A stretch of 64,000 bases of DNA, taken from NCBI RefSeq assembly GCF_037975245.1, contig NC_092578.1, forward strand, positions 15,933,821-15,997,820. The letters are read 5' to 3'. Position 1 is the first letter of the stretch. Every line of letters begins with the position of its first letter. Of this stretch, positions 1 through 12,838 are shown piece after piece. The stretch comes from Apostichopus japonicus. Lineage: Eukaryota > Echinodermata > Holothuroidea > Aspidochirotida > Stichopodidae. The position numbers and the translations under genes are program-made. Below the pieces are notes generated by a model that was not told where the DNA came from, ran no database searches, and worked only from the letters and a program-made list of their open reading frames with translations.

Positions 1-2068
1 AATGTTTCACCATCTATAAAAGCGATACTATGCCAAGGCAGTCTGACTGACAAAATGTCAGGCCCTTTTTGAAGGCCTCGTAACTCCCAAACAGAGCAAG
101 GGTTTCCTTGGTTACTTGATATAGTCTGTTCATCACAAGGACCTCTCTACCTATCAACTAAAGATGATTGTTGGTTTATGATTTCTCCTCTCAATTTTTC
201 TTTACATTTTCGGTTAGTTGATTATTCTTAAAGACCTTTACCAATACTTCATCGATCAGTGACTTGAATGGATTCGGTGTATGTTCAGGCTAATGGGATC
301 GTAATCTATTTATAGACATGGGCAGCAATTTGACCAATATATCATATACAGATATTCATATATGCAATGATACTGACATGTTATACCGTCAGCAAAGGGG
401 GACGATTGTTACAAACAGGTACATCTAATACCCGCCCAGGGGTCCCCTCGAGGGGTTCTGCGGCGAAATATGTTCTAATAATGTGTCACATTGTTACAGC
501 AACAAGTGCAAAACACTATATTGCTCTCGTTAGTATATAATTATATATCGAGCATGTAAATATGTTTGTGTGAATAAAAATGATTTTGCTCTCATTTTTT
601 CCATAATTTCTTTACCACATGCTTTACGACATGCTCACCCTACCAAAACGCGGAGGTTCACCTTTTTCAACAACAACAAAAAGAGAAAAGAATGAAAAAA
701 AATGCATAGAATAAATTTTGTATATGCTTTCAAAGTTAATATGCAGGTCTAACCTATATAACTGTTCTTTCCATTATAAGTAATATAAAGTCTTCGTTCG
801 TAATGCTCTAGTAACACAAATCATTTCGTATCGGACAAGCTGCTTCTTTAAAAGACGACCGACACTTCAGACTTCCTTACGGGTCGTTGTCCGTTCATCG
901 GCATGTACGTTCCCGTCGTAACCGATGACGTTCATTAAAAGATTAATGAGTAACTAGGGTGAGTAATACAGTTGTGTGTGTGTGTGTTTTGATGTGATGT
1001 GGTATTATATAACATTAATAAATACAAAGATTTGTAACTCTAAGAGTGTTTAGTCGCAAAACTGGAAAAAACAGTTTTATTTATAGTTTTTTTTTTATAG
1101 AATTTTGTGATTAATACTTTAACATTATAAATATTCTATTAATTGAGAGAAGCTATTACAGAATTGAAGAAGTTATGTTGGTCGGGGTCGATCACAAGAT
1201 GTATATATATATCTATATATAAATATATATTTCTGCTATATACGGAACACTCACGTTACTTTATTTCCCTAGAGCTACGTTCTATTTCTTGTTCAATTAT
1301 GGGGAAGCTTTATCATTCCGGGTGCAAAAGGAAGGGGGGTAACTTCCCTTGGGAGGTGGAAGGTGTTACAAAAACTGACAACTTGGTAAGGATTATATGA
1401 CTTTTGAGATGTACGCTTTTACGCTTAGTCACACAGTCAGACGTGAGGTGTATGGGGTTTTACGTACACCGTCAAGAAACTGAGACAAGGTGTACATTAT
1501 GGAAGGAAGTGTAAATCTTGGTATTGATATCTGGCGACGAAATGGAGGAGAGGTACATTAGAGGGGGTAAAATCAGTAATACTGCGACAAAGCAGTATAT
1601 TATGGAGTGGCTAAGAAGAGGGGGCGAAGGCCGAAGAATTAAATAGAGGCCAACCAGATTGTCTAACAGAGATGTGATGAATGATTCTCCATTATGGTCA
1701 GGGTTTTCAATGCCTTGTAACGTTTTTTTATAAATATTTATTTCCTCTTTATCTGAGGTACTTGAAGGAGTTTCAAACTATCAAAAGCTCAGTATAAATT
1801 TCACTATATAGTTTTTACTATAGACTGGATAAAGCGACTAACATGTTGTAGGTATATATACATAAATATGTATATACGTTTGGTTGGTTGGCGTCTATCT
1901 TGGTGCAGAATGCTCTATGACCGATGAAAAGAGCGAAGTATATAGGTGAGAATTAGTTGACAAATTATAAACAAAGTTATTTGTTGCAATAGTTATATTG
2001 TTCAAAATAACTGCATTTACTTGCAGTTATAATGGGGGAGATTGGGTTATATTTGTAAAATATACTTC

Positions 2069-2090
2069 TATAGGCCCTATAGGGCCTATA
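2069..2090. repeat. perfect 22-bp palindrome (TATAGGCCC type)
   Basis: The segment equals its own reverse complement, with no loop. It reads as TATAGGCCCTA followed by its complement. It lies 8 bp before another perfect 22-bp palindrome. The motif TATAGGCC recurs across the window in shorter forms. Function unknown. Confidence 0.75.
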
Positions 2091-2098
2091 TATAAAAG

Positions 2099-2120
2099 CG
2101 GGACACCATATGGTGTCCCG
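2099..2120. repeat. perfect 22-bp palindrome (CGGGACACCAT type)
   Basis: CGGGACACCAT is followed directly by its exact reverse complement, giving a no-loop palindrome. The 5-bp word AGCGG occurs at its left edge (overlapping the arm) and again just after the right arm. It could be a cruciform site or a relic of a tiny hairpin insertion. Confidence 0.75.
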
Positions 2121-2654
2121 AGCGGTCACGTTTTACAGAGCTGGAACATTTGCTTCTCAAAAAATAACATTATGCATATTTGTTTGAATCGTTTTCTATG
2201 CATACCCCGCCCCATTAAATATTTTGCATAGTCTAAGAACTGTGAGTACAAGTACCGAGTACTTAGTTCCAGTAAAAACTCACGAATACGCGGAAGAACT
2301 AGTCCGACTATACTAGTTATATGTTCTATGAGTACGAGTACAACAACCAAGAAAAGATAAAATATACTTAAGTATTAGAGTACTGGCACAAGTGCGATCC
2401 TATCCTTATTCTTATTTGCCTGTCAGTAAAGGTAATACTATATTGTATATGATGTATTCACAAATGTTAAGTTTCTGCAATGCTCGTGTAGACCTGTGAT
2501 AACTGTAACCCGCAAGTATTCGCTGCTCTCACGCACTTTGGAAATCATTTATCCTTCATTAGAGCAGAAATCCTGGGCAGTGTAAAGTTATGTTCCGTTC
2601 GTATTCTAACCATGACTCAAGAACACATGAGAGTAACATAGTGACAGAAAGATG

Positions 2655-3616
2655 CATTGGCGTCGCCAGTCATTCAGTGGCGTCACCAGACTTTTCAGTC
2701 TGGGGGGCACCAGCATTTGATGGGGGGGCACTTAGGTGGATACGGATCGCCGTCCTGGGGGAGGGGTCTAAGGGGGTGGCCCCCTCCCCCTTTGGAAAAT
2801 TTTCGCATACGGAGGATGGGCTAGATGCAAAATGGTGCCACATTTGATGCTAACTTCGATCTGAAGATATCTCCAGAAATTGCTATTTTTGAGGTAATGA
2901 TTTTAACAACGCGCAGAATTTTGCAGAGGATATGAACCACATGCTGTCGATATTATGCCTAACCCTATCAATAGAACCTACATTTGTTGAATTAATGTGT
3001 GCATGACCCCCGACTCCTTTCTTGTCCTTCTCGTTTTCTCCCATTATCCGAAAATACGAATTACTGTGCTTCTTTGTCCTTATGAAAAACCAACTCAGAT
3101 GATGGGAGTTGAATATAACAAAATATATATATTTTTTTTACCAACCCAAATCTCAGATGGGGGGCACTCGGGGGGCACTAGGTTTTTCAGGGGGGCACGT
3201 GCCCCCCTGCCCCCCCCCCCTTGGCGACGCCACTGCAGTCATTTCAATCTTGGGGGCACAGAGGGGGGGCAGCACTTATAATTACTGCACAATGTTAATT
3301 TGTGAATGCCGTCCTGGGGGCGGGGTCTAATGGGAGGAGGTGTCCCCCTCCCCTTTGAGAAATGTTTCATTAATAAAGGGTCCTTAGATGCAATCTGGTG
3401 CTATATTTTGCAACTTGAAGTAACTTTATGTTCAAGAATTTTTCCAGCTTATTCTGTCCGATATTTATGCAGTTTAATTAATGCATATAAAGTTTTTGTT
3501 TGAGTGTTATGTTTAACACTACAAATCGCATCTGGGGGGACCCGGTGGCACGATTGTTTTGGGGGGCACGTCCCCTCCTCTCCCCCCCCCCCGACCACCC
3601 CTTGGCGACGCCACTG
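2655..3616. mobile_element. outer non-autonomous hAT-like element (split by a nested copy)
   Basis: The left end reads CATTGGCGTCGCC and the right end reads GGCGACGCCACTG, which are inverted copies with one mismatch. The flanks are GAAAGATG (2647-2654) and GAAATATG (3617-3624), an 8-bp target duplication with one mismatch. CAG/CTG-type ends plus 8-bp duplications are typical of the hAT superfamily. Without the nested element (2675-3235 plus its duplicated target) it is about 393 bp. It has no transposase reading frame, so it is non-autonomous. The interior at 3299-3368 carries the G/C-rich foldback module shared with four other elements in this window. Confidence 0.8.
2675..3235. mobile_element. 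nested non-autonomous hAT element, 561 bp, perfect 8-bp TSD
   Basis: It starts CAGTGGCGTC and ends GGCGACGCCACTG, and is flanked on both sides by CAGTCATT (2667-2674 and 3236-3243). It lies about 20 bp inside the left end of the outer element, so it is the younger of the two insertions. It has no coding capacity. Short frames across it are translations of its G- and C-rich tracts. The shared foldback module is at about 2738-2806. Confidence 0.88.
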
Positions 3617-3704
3617 GAAATATGATCAACAATTGCAATAGGCGTTGTATGAATTTCAGTAGGGCCTATACTTGATACAGTGGTCAGATATATGTTCGGT
3701 TGAG

Positions 3705-3746
3705 CATGGAGGTAAAAACAGACCTCTATCTGTTTTTACCTCCATG
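3705..3746. mobile_element. 42-bp perfect micro-hairpin flanked by 7-bp direct repeats (site 1)
   Basis: The left arm (3705-3722) is CATGGAGGTAAAAACAGA, the loop CCTCTA occupies 3723-3728, and the right arm (3729-3746) is the exact reverse complement of the left. GGTTGAG lies immediately on both sides (3698-3704 and 3747-3753). The same arm ends occur at 22435-22460 and 62124-62146, each with its own 7-bp flanking repeat. A target-site duplication and mobility are inferred from this pattern. No known family of this size is recognised. Confidence 0.65.
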
Positions 3747-3753
3747 GGTTGAG

Positions 3754-6400
3754 TCATTCTTATCGCGGTACTTTTCCGGACAGACTATATTAATTCAAAT
3801 AATGTTTTTAAAAGAAAACATTTCATCACCTGGATGAAATATATTAGGGGCTCTACCAGTCATAGTCCATACCCAGACTACATTGATTAGTTGTGAGCCT
3901 TTAGCTTATTTAATTCGTTATGTGCTTAATCATATACCCTCACAACAGCTTAGGCCTCCCTTGTAGATATAGGCAGCATATACATATATAGGCTACTGAA
4001 GCCTATACACGTATGGCCTTGAACGCTCTATAACAGGACTTCGCCTATTGACGTGAATTAATTGTTATTGAATGTTTCCCTATACCTACATTCAATTTGC
4101 CTCGCGGGCAAGTTTCGGGCGATTCCATTATCATTTTTCTTCTTAGTGCAGATAAACCTGTTTGGGTGCAAAAGACTTTTGCCGGGAGCGATTTTATACG
4201 CATATTAATTTGATAACAATCGACTGGTGAATGAACGGACGTGTATGACAAAGGCATTGATGGATTATAGCCTAACGTATAAATTGTATAAGCTCCACTG
4301 CACCATACTACATCATGCTTGGATGACATCCGGGTATTCATAGATCTTATTCAAGCCAACGAACGCAGAGGAGGACAAAATATCAAGTTCTAAAAAAAAA
4401 ATGCTTTTGATGGTTCTCGCCTCATTAAAGATTTACCTCTGTCGAGTTCTCAGTTCATCATCTCTAAATTTGTCTATCGTTTTAATTGTTAGATGCGGTC
4501 TGTTGCAGTTAATAGGTCGTTTAATATTCCCCTTTATTTATAGAGTCGTAAATCTGCTCAGCTCAGAATTATAAACGTTCTTTGGGGAGATTTATATTGA
4601 GTATTTTATGCTCGCCTGTCTGGATTTTTAAAAAAAAGAAGGATAGTTATTTGAAAATGGTCTGTATTAAACCTTCGCTTTTAATATTGTTTTCAGTGAG
4701 TCATTTTATTCCCTGTCCTGCCATTACACCCTACAAAGTTTAATCCCACCCCCACCCCGCCCCTACCTTCACCCAGAGACATAAGAATAGAACGAAAGAC
4801 AATAGACGCAACCAAAACAGGCAGCATGTTCTTATATGTACGGTATCTATTTACGGGTTCAGTGCACAGTCATTATACATAGACATTGCAATTCTCTTTC
4901 GGTGGACGAGATATCATCATGTGTTTACTGCGATAGACTTAACGCCAAAATTAATATAAACTAATAAACAGCACGTGTTGCTATCCTGGCCTGACCAGAG
5001 TGTGTATGTGTGGGAGGGGGAAGGTGGGGTGCTTCAGTGGTAGGCTGTAGCATCTGGAGCCGTGGGGAAATCTGGGGCCCTGAGTATATGGGATAGGTAA
5101 TAACGTCAACTGATACTTATGCTATACTGAAGGGAAATAAAGAATTGAAAAGGTAGTAGCTCGGTGACGTAATTGTCCTAACCTAGCCTCTCGACGACTA
5201 TTTTGCGCCCCGCTGCCTGCCCCCTCCCTACCAGTGTCATGTGACGATCATTTACAGAAGGAGGTGTTATTCCATAATGAGAAACGGACTAGTAAGGTTG
5301 TTAAAAGGGTGAGGAATTCGCAAAGCAGACTCTGCACAATTTATTCTATAGAGTTATCCACATGCGTAGGCTACGTCATTTTTGCTTCCGTCGACTGGAG
5401 TGAAACGAGTGGTGTCCTGCATACAGACGGACTAAGTCAGACGATCGTGTAGTCTGCTTGGCTGTTTCCGATTTCTTTATATAATGCGCGCGTTAAGTTT
5501 GACGTAAGTAATAGGCAAAGTAATAACGTAAGTTGAGAAGTGACATTTCCCAACCAATGTCGCTTACGCTCACAATGGAGTAGACATGAAACAAAGACTC
5601 GAAACGTAATAACTGATGGAAAACCTCTCTCAAGAGATATAATAACATGGATAGGATGTCCATAACTCGCCCCACTTCACTTGAGCTACCGAAAATCAAT
5701 TCGACGGTGCGATCAAAAAGCTACATTTCCTTGGCATACATACGCGGGAAATGTAGGCCTACTATACTTCTGCTGTTTGCATGCGCAGTAGTATCCAGTT
5801 AGAGGTGTGAAAACGGTCGCCTGCTTTCGCAGACTTATTAACATGCGTCTTTATGTAATACCATACATGAAAAATGAGACAGAAACATATTAGACAGACT
5901 CTATTAAAATAAGGATGCAAGAGTATCAGTATATGGGCGAGATGCAAACCCAACTGAATCACGCCCCATCTCTGCGGGTTGTAGGCTGCCTATTTTCAGG
6001 CCTGTATGATGATTCCGTTTCTTTTATCTGCTTGGCACATCTCCGCCAGATGGTACTCTATGCGTAAGGTTAATGAAACGTAAACGCTAAATAAAGCCTA
6101 TACTCTCGGTTGAACAGTTCGTTGACGCAATACTCACCAGTGAATAATGATACAGACGAATTAGGCGAGTGACTAATTGGCGGTATATAGGACCGATGTC
6201 CTTCACTTGATTGTTTGCATGAATCATACTATAGGACCGATACAATGTGATGGCAGACCCGCAGCCTACTTCATCGACGGCCATGACAACTAGTAAGCAC
6301 ATTCATAACAAGCTGCCTGTTAGATATACCCGTATAATGTACAAACCGGATCTATATCCCTTTGTTGTCAAATTAAGACAAAATCGGCGACAAAACCGAT
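3754..6400. other. non-coding DNA, no gene recognised
   Basis: Reading frames are all below 100 codons and show no recognisable domain. No RNA gene, array or clear repeat was seen, apart from C-rich patches around 4745-4765. Confidence 0.55.
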
Positions 6401-6475
6401 ATATTATACCACTCATGATCAGACCAACGTGTATACATGTAGTTTATAAATATATATGTATATATATATATAACC
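6401..6475 (+). repeat. partial copy of the ATGATCAGACCAACGTGT repeat
   Basis: The words TATTATACCA..CATGATCAGACCAACGTGT.TACATGTAGT followed by a TATA tract match the corresponding part of the duplicated units at 9100-9145 and 9575-9620. The B-box-like segment present in those copies is missing here, so this is a truncated member of the same dispersed family. Confidence 0.6.
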
Positions 6476-8780
6476 ATACACTATATACGTTTGCTTAACT
6501 AATGTTATATCATGTCATCATTTTGACATTTCGTGTTAATTACATGCACTTAGGCTACAGACAATTAATATCGCTATCCTTTGTTAACATATGGTAACTT
6601 GAATAAGAAATCGGGCAATTGAGCTGGTGCCTGTATGCATGTTTAAACTGTATACGTGTAGATGTAGAAGCTCTTTTTGGCTGAACAGCAACATTCTTAT
6701 TCTTTTTTTCTTTTCTTTTTTAGTAGTTCCGTTAATTTGGTAATTTGGTTCATTGGTATGTTTTGCAATATTTTCTTGACTCCCTGATTTGAATGACAAT
6801 TCGTTGTCCTTTAAAGCATCCACCTCTGCCTCGTCCCCTCCCCCCCCCCCTCACCCCTTCCACAGTGCCACCCTCTCTCATAAAATCACCACATCATTAG
6901 ATGGAATGGAAAACGGTTCAAGCAAGTTCAAGTTACATAGTTACAGCACGAATGGTATAATGTGTCATAGGCAGATCCTCAATGATTAGTACATCAACGA
7001 ACTTGCATGGTTTGACCTTGAAGGCCACTGTGCAATTAACAATAACGTGTAGGCTATACTATATGGCAGTTTAACTATATATTACTATTCGCAACATCTT
7101 CTAAAGCAAAAAATATTGAAATCTTTCATTTTCTTTCTTAGAACGTTTTGGTAAGAAAACTTTTGTTTTGTGTACATATACTTGATGGCGCATTAAAACC
7201 CACCCCCTCCCCAGTATTCTGCAGTAACACATTGTAATGACTCACATTAACTGTACCCGTCCACCGCTCCCCCCCCCCCCCACCCGACCCCCTTCAGCGG
7301 CTCCGCCGCCCCTGCCAAATACAATCGTTAGTCGGTAGGACTTTTGGACTTGTCGATCAAATAATAATACGCTACTTTGTACAATGCTATAGGTATTTTA
7401 ATCTGCCGATTTGGAGATTGAAAACTTTCTGAGCATCGTATATCTGAGCATATCCATTACAGATTTAGGTAATCCGTCTAACCAGTTGAAGGTTAAATCC
7501 ACAACTTAAGCTTAACCTCTCAACGAAAATACTTTGAAATTTAGCTTGTTGTAATCTCTTGAAAAATTGCCAAAACTTTCACTATTCATCAAATAGCACC
7601 ACTTTTTAGCGTACTACATGTTTTCTCATTATCATGCATAGACAACTGTAATACCCATATACAAAATGCCTCGGAAAAGAAAAGAAAAAAGAAGTGAGGA
7701 AAAATATGAAAACAAGATTCCTAATTTCACACAAATATTGTGGTGTTATTACTAAGAAAAGTAATGAGTTTTGCAGATATAAAGTATAATACCAGTGATT
7801 TCGATATACCTATTTCACACTTACATATTTTCTGGTTAACAAGTTGAACAGACCAAATGAAAGCCGACAGTGTTTATCCAATACCCCAGGCTTAGTTATA
7901 CAATGCAACAGCCAAAGGCTTTTATTTTCAGTATTTTTTTCCTCTCAATTCCCCCCCCCCCCCCCCTCCTTCTTGCTATACATAGAAAAGGATAGGATAT
8001 GTTTACCTTATTTTTGAGGCTATTCAAGTGAAATACCGCTTCACTTACACAATAACTTACCAAGAAGCCAAGTTTACAAAGCCAAAGGATTAAACTTAAA
8101 AGAAAAATTCACCGAATTTGTAGCTTATATACTAAAAACTTGCTGAATAGGCGCGAGGTGTGAACCTTGTATGGTGTCAAGATTCTGAACAGTTGAAAAC
8201 TCACGTATAAAGGTAACTCAAATTCAACTGAAAATCGCAAAATATCAAACAAGTGAAGTAACTTTCAAAAGTAGTCTGGCAATGAACAATAATCAGAGAG
8301 TTTTTTTTTTCTGTGTTTCCGTAACCCTGTTTTATTTTTAGAAAATGGAAACCTAGTACAAATTGAATTGTTAGGAAAAACTTTTAACCCTCTCGGAATT
8401 TGCCTTTATATATTGTATACCAGAGCGGGCGATTGTTCGTGTGCGGGTAAGGGGTGGGTTGGCGAAGGGGGGGGGGGGTTGAGGGGCTCATTTCCCTAAC
8501 CTGAAGCAATGGAAATTAAGAATGTTGTTACAGCCTTAACTTACAGAAAAGTACCAAGAAGAAGAAGGGGACGCACGGGGGGGGGGGGGGGGAGTGGCTT
8601 GTGAAAGTCCTCTTTGGCTTCTTTAGACCACTACTGCCCTCACATTAACTATATACCGGTTATGCGAAATAGTCACATGCGTAGCCAGGCTCTGTTTAAA
8701 GTATCGTGTATTTGTACTTTAGTTCGGAGGGAGGCTCAATGAACGTATATAGTTTATGGTTTCGGGAGATAAGCAAACAG
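6476..8780. other. non-coding DNA with C- and G-homopolymer runs
   Basis: No gene is recognised. C runs lie at about 6839-6850, 7269-7281 and 7951-7966, and G runs at about 8467-8478 and 8577-8592. These are common in this genome and have no assigned role. Confidence 0.55.
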
Positions 8781-9243
8781 TATTATTTTGAATCCTAACC
8801 ATCTTTGTTCTACTTACTAATACTTTTAATTGGTAATAGTTGTGACGTCATACTTGGCAAAGTTGAAAATTACAAATCTAGTTTTTTTTTTATAATGCAA
8901 AAATGTCTTACCTGTCGGGAAACCTGGTTTGTGTCTTCTTTCGCCAAATAGATTCCTAGAACTGTTCATAAAACAAACAAACAAACGTAGAAGTTGTTGA
9001 AATGTTAAAGGGACATAGTGGAACGGGTATTGGTGGAATATATATGTATATATATGTATATATGTATGTATATATATATGCATATAAACATACATACATA
9101 TATTATACCAATGATGATCAGACCAACGTGTTTACATGTAGTGTGGTTCGAATCCCGGTGGAGGCTGAGAGTTTTTTCACTTGATTTTCCAACTCATTAC
9201 GATTTTCATTTATATATATATACATATATATGAATCTTGACAG
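8781..9243 (+). repeat. tandem duplication, unit 1 (463 bp)
   Basis: This unit begins TATTATTTTGAATCC and ends GAATCTTGACAG. It is repeated head to tail at 9244-9725 with only a few substitutions and different TA-tract lengths. A Pol III B-box match, GGTTCGAATCC, lies at 9145-9155, just after the ATGATCAGACCAACGTG segment. Part of the unit is therefore likely derived from a tRNA-type SINE, although no convincing A box was found. Confidence 0.85.
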
Positions 9244-9681
9244 TATTATTTTGAATCCTAACCATCTTTGTTCTACTTACTAATACTTTTAATTGGTAAT
9301 AGTTGTGACGTCATACTTGGCAAAGTTGAAAATTACAAATCTAGTTTTTTTTTATAATGCAAAAATGTCTTGCCTGTCGGGAAACCTGGTTTGTGTCTTC
9401 TTTCGCCAAATAGATTCCTAGAACTGTTCATAAAACAAACAAACAAACGTAGAAGTTGTTGAAATGTTAAAGGGACATAGTGGAACGGGTATTGGTGGAA
9501 TATATATGTATATATATGTATATATATATGTATATATGTATGTATATATATATGCATATAAACATACATACATATATTATACCAATCATGATCAGACCAA
9601 CGTGTTTACATGTAGTGTGGTTCGAATCCCGGTGGAGGCTGAGAGTTTTTTCACTTGATTTTCCAACTCATTACGATTTTC

Positions 9682-9716
<35 letters not shown>

Positions 9717-9725
9717 TCTTGACAG
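9244..9725 (+). repeat. tandem duplication, unit 2 (482 bp)
   Basis: This is the second head-to-tail copy of the 8781-9243 unit. Differences seen are an A/G change in the TTACCTGTCGGG word, GATGATCAG versus CATGATCAG, and longer TA tracts, which account for most of the 19-bp size difference. The B-box-like GGTTCGAATCC is at 9619-9629. Confidence 0.85.
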
Positions 9726-12700
9726 ATCTAATTGATCTGTTGGAAATCACTTTTAACGAAAAAGGTCCTTTCTATATTCTACACCTCTATAGCTCTCAAA
9801 AAGCAACAATTTTCTATACTAAATTTGCTACTGCCTGCATAGTGCACGGTAGTTTCCTCGAATGTTAAGATAGAAATAATAACAAAAATATGGAAATAAA
9901 TGTCTTTATATTTTGACCTGTCTAAGAATGTTAAAAAGTCAAAGAAGTCAAATAAACCCGCAAACACATTGCAAACAAAACAATCAATCAATGTTACCTT
10001 AAAATTTGTGAGACAGAATCTTTTCATTAATTATGATTGGATTAAACGTTACTTAATGGTTGGCTATAGGAACAGTTTAATGCTTTTTCATATCTTATCG
10101 TAGTTTTAATGGGTATAGCCTTTCTAATTATGTGTACATATTACAAGGTTTCCTTAAGTATGAAGCGAACGTTACTATCAAACGCAATACATGATATTTT
10201 GTGAATGCAAATGGCAACAGCAAAGCTGTATGACGTCATCATGGCAATTAAGCTGAAAATGTGTTTTTTTCCCTCTTTAATATCCAATATTTAAATCATA
10301 TATCCACAGAGGAAAATAGAACATGTTTGATATTTATGAAATTGTTGAAGCTAAGCAAACATTCCAAATGTATCAGATTTCAAGGTTAAAACAACAAAAG
10401 GATTAGCATATAGGGAAATTAAGCTTGTGAAGAACCGCCTCCTGTATTGGTACATGTTTTAGCCAATCAAAAAAGGTACCGTAATGTTAATTCAATATTC
10501 AATAAACCATATATTGAGATGAGAATTTTCAACTCTATAACTGGGTGGAATATTCTTCTTATAAGTGTCATTTTTCTCTGACACCAGACTATCCCTTGGA
10601 ACTAAAAATCATAAAGAAACCATTCAATTCTATTTGTTTTTAATTTCCACTTGGGGATTAAAAATAAAAAACCAACAAACCTTTTTTCAAACCTTCGTAT
10701 CGACACCAGAAGGCGAATTGTCTTCCTCTTTTCTTCTGAAATTCTTCCCAATTTTTTTTCCCGGTGAATATTGTTCCATTAAAATGTCTGTCCCTTCATC
10801 TATCTCATCCTATAATATGACTCATCCCTGTGAAGAACATTGCAACGTCTCTTATTTCATCCTCCGAGGAAACTCCACGTTTTAGACTCATTAACTGCTT
10901 CTAAGAGACAAGCCCTTCAGGAAAAGTAGAAAGAAAAATGTTGACGAACGTGGGTCTAATTTTAAGTCTATTCTCTCAAGTTTTTCACGATGGGTCGGGT
11001 CGATCGAAGTCTATTAACATTTCTATCAGTGAATCACTCCCTCGCTAATTTTTTTTTTTTTTTAACTAAGCGACCTAGATCTCTCTCAAATGCCTAGATC
11101 CATTTTCAATTGGTTTTATAACGAAAGGAAAAGAAGAAAAAACAGTAAAAGTTAATTGAATAGAACAGTAATTCTTTTTTTTTAAACTTCGAATTAGTTT
11201 TCTTTCAATTTAATCAGCTTAACTTTCGTTATTGAATTTAGTTTTTGTTGGTGTTAAAATTAATTAGGTTGAAAATAGAAATTGCTCCATCACTTTCCGT
11301 ACAAAGAAAAGTTCTGACTGAATGGTAAAGTTAATGGCCATGTATGACATTAAATTAATGACAGCTATATTGTTTTGAAATAATGTCGGCCATGCATGCG
11401 TGCTGTTATAACTATACAAAACTTGACATGTCATTTAAGTAAAAACACTGCCAAATTTTCACGCGAAACTAAAACTGAAACTTCCAATGATCCAAACATG
11501 ATCACGCAGATCAGTTGTGTAGCAATGAGCAACCTGGCCTCGGTGCAGCAAAAAACAAAAAAAAATGGCCCTAAAGGAGTGTCCACATTCACCCTTGTCC
11601 AACAATGGTTTCGGTTGAATTCCCATTTCGGTGGGTATACGGGAGATAACTGATCTGAACGGAATATTTAAGACATACAAATATGAATAAAATCTTCTGG
11701 TTTTAAAACATTTCTGCAGACGATTGATGGTCATTTTTTTCTCGGTCCTTGCCAACGGTCCTTGTCAACTCCGCCCGATCCTTATTAGTCTTGTTATAAG
11801 ACCCTAGTATGAACAGCCTAGGGTAACTTTCTTTTTCACAAAGCTAATTTTCCGTGTTTATTTGTTGTAATGCCCAGAGAACGCCCCGGCAACGCTTTCG
11901 ATTGATACTATTTTTATCGGACAGATCCTCGGGCATGTAAAATACAGTGGGCAAGCTGCACATTCGTGATAAGTACAAACGAACTCTGAGGCATGTACAG
12001 TTTGCACGAGAGTGAAAGATCATTAAAACGACTTGGCCAAGACTAGATCCTTAAATGCAAATGATCCATTGCAATAAGTATAGTCTGAAGACCAAATCTT
12101 AGGAAATGTAATGGCATTCATGGATTTCTATGGTTTTTCATGTTTTCTGAATTCAAGCAAGACTCGGAGACTTGACGTGTCTGTTACTATGATTATTCAG
12201 CCTCAGATTTCAAGAAAATCATATTTCTAATTATTTGGAACGATCCTTTAAGTATAAATTTCCGAAAGAGGTCTACTTCTTAGTTTAGGTCTAATTGTAA
12301 TCTGTAGCATGTAGTTTCTTGCTGGAATTGACAATAATTAATATTCTGCTTTCTTTTGTACTTTTTAAAATACTATAATTCTATACTGGTCAAAAAGATC
12401 TTTTTAATCTTAATTTATACAAGAGAACTCACAAATGATGATGACGTCAACTCTATATGTCATCTTGGCCAGAACAGTTTGTAAAGCATTATGAATATTC
12501 ATATCTGCTGTCGTACAAATCTCGCAAAAGATATCATGTTGTTTCATAAAGCAGCTGACCGTATGATCCAAAATGCTAAACTTAATGGTCCAGCCACTTT
12601 GATTGATGGGTCTAGTCAAACGTCAACGTGCTGCCAAATGGAAAACAGAAATCATCACATTAAATTTGTGGGACACAAATTATTCTGCAAAGAACCAACC

Positions 12701-12838
12701 CATATACCGTTTGTTGGATTGAGGGGTATCCAATTATGTGTAGAATAGTACTAGCTTTGGTTCAAAATGAAGAAAAGATACAATTTTAGGCAAAACGAAG
12801 CTTTAATCGACACAGTTGACGGTCGATGTGTTTTTCAC
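9726..12838. other. non-coding AT-rich DNA, no gene recognised
   Basis: The longest frame is 106 codons (10565-10885, +). It matches nothing I recognise, has no intact domain or splice context, and is not called. No RNA gene or array was seen. Confidence 0.55.

Larger units (their letters stand above)
1..2646. other. non-coding AT-rich DNA, no gene recognised
   Basis: No open reading frame here exceeds about 85 codons and none resembles a known family. Small features are a short TG run near 974-988, a TA-rich patch at 1201-1232, two perfect 22-bp palindromes at 2069-2120 (listed separately) and a region rich in the word GAGTAC at 2241-2400. It could be intergenic or intronic. Confidence 0.6.
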
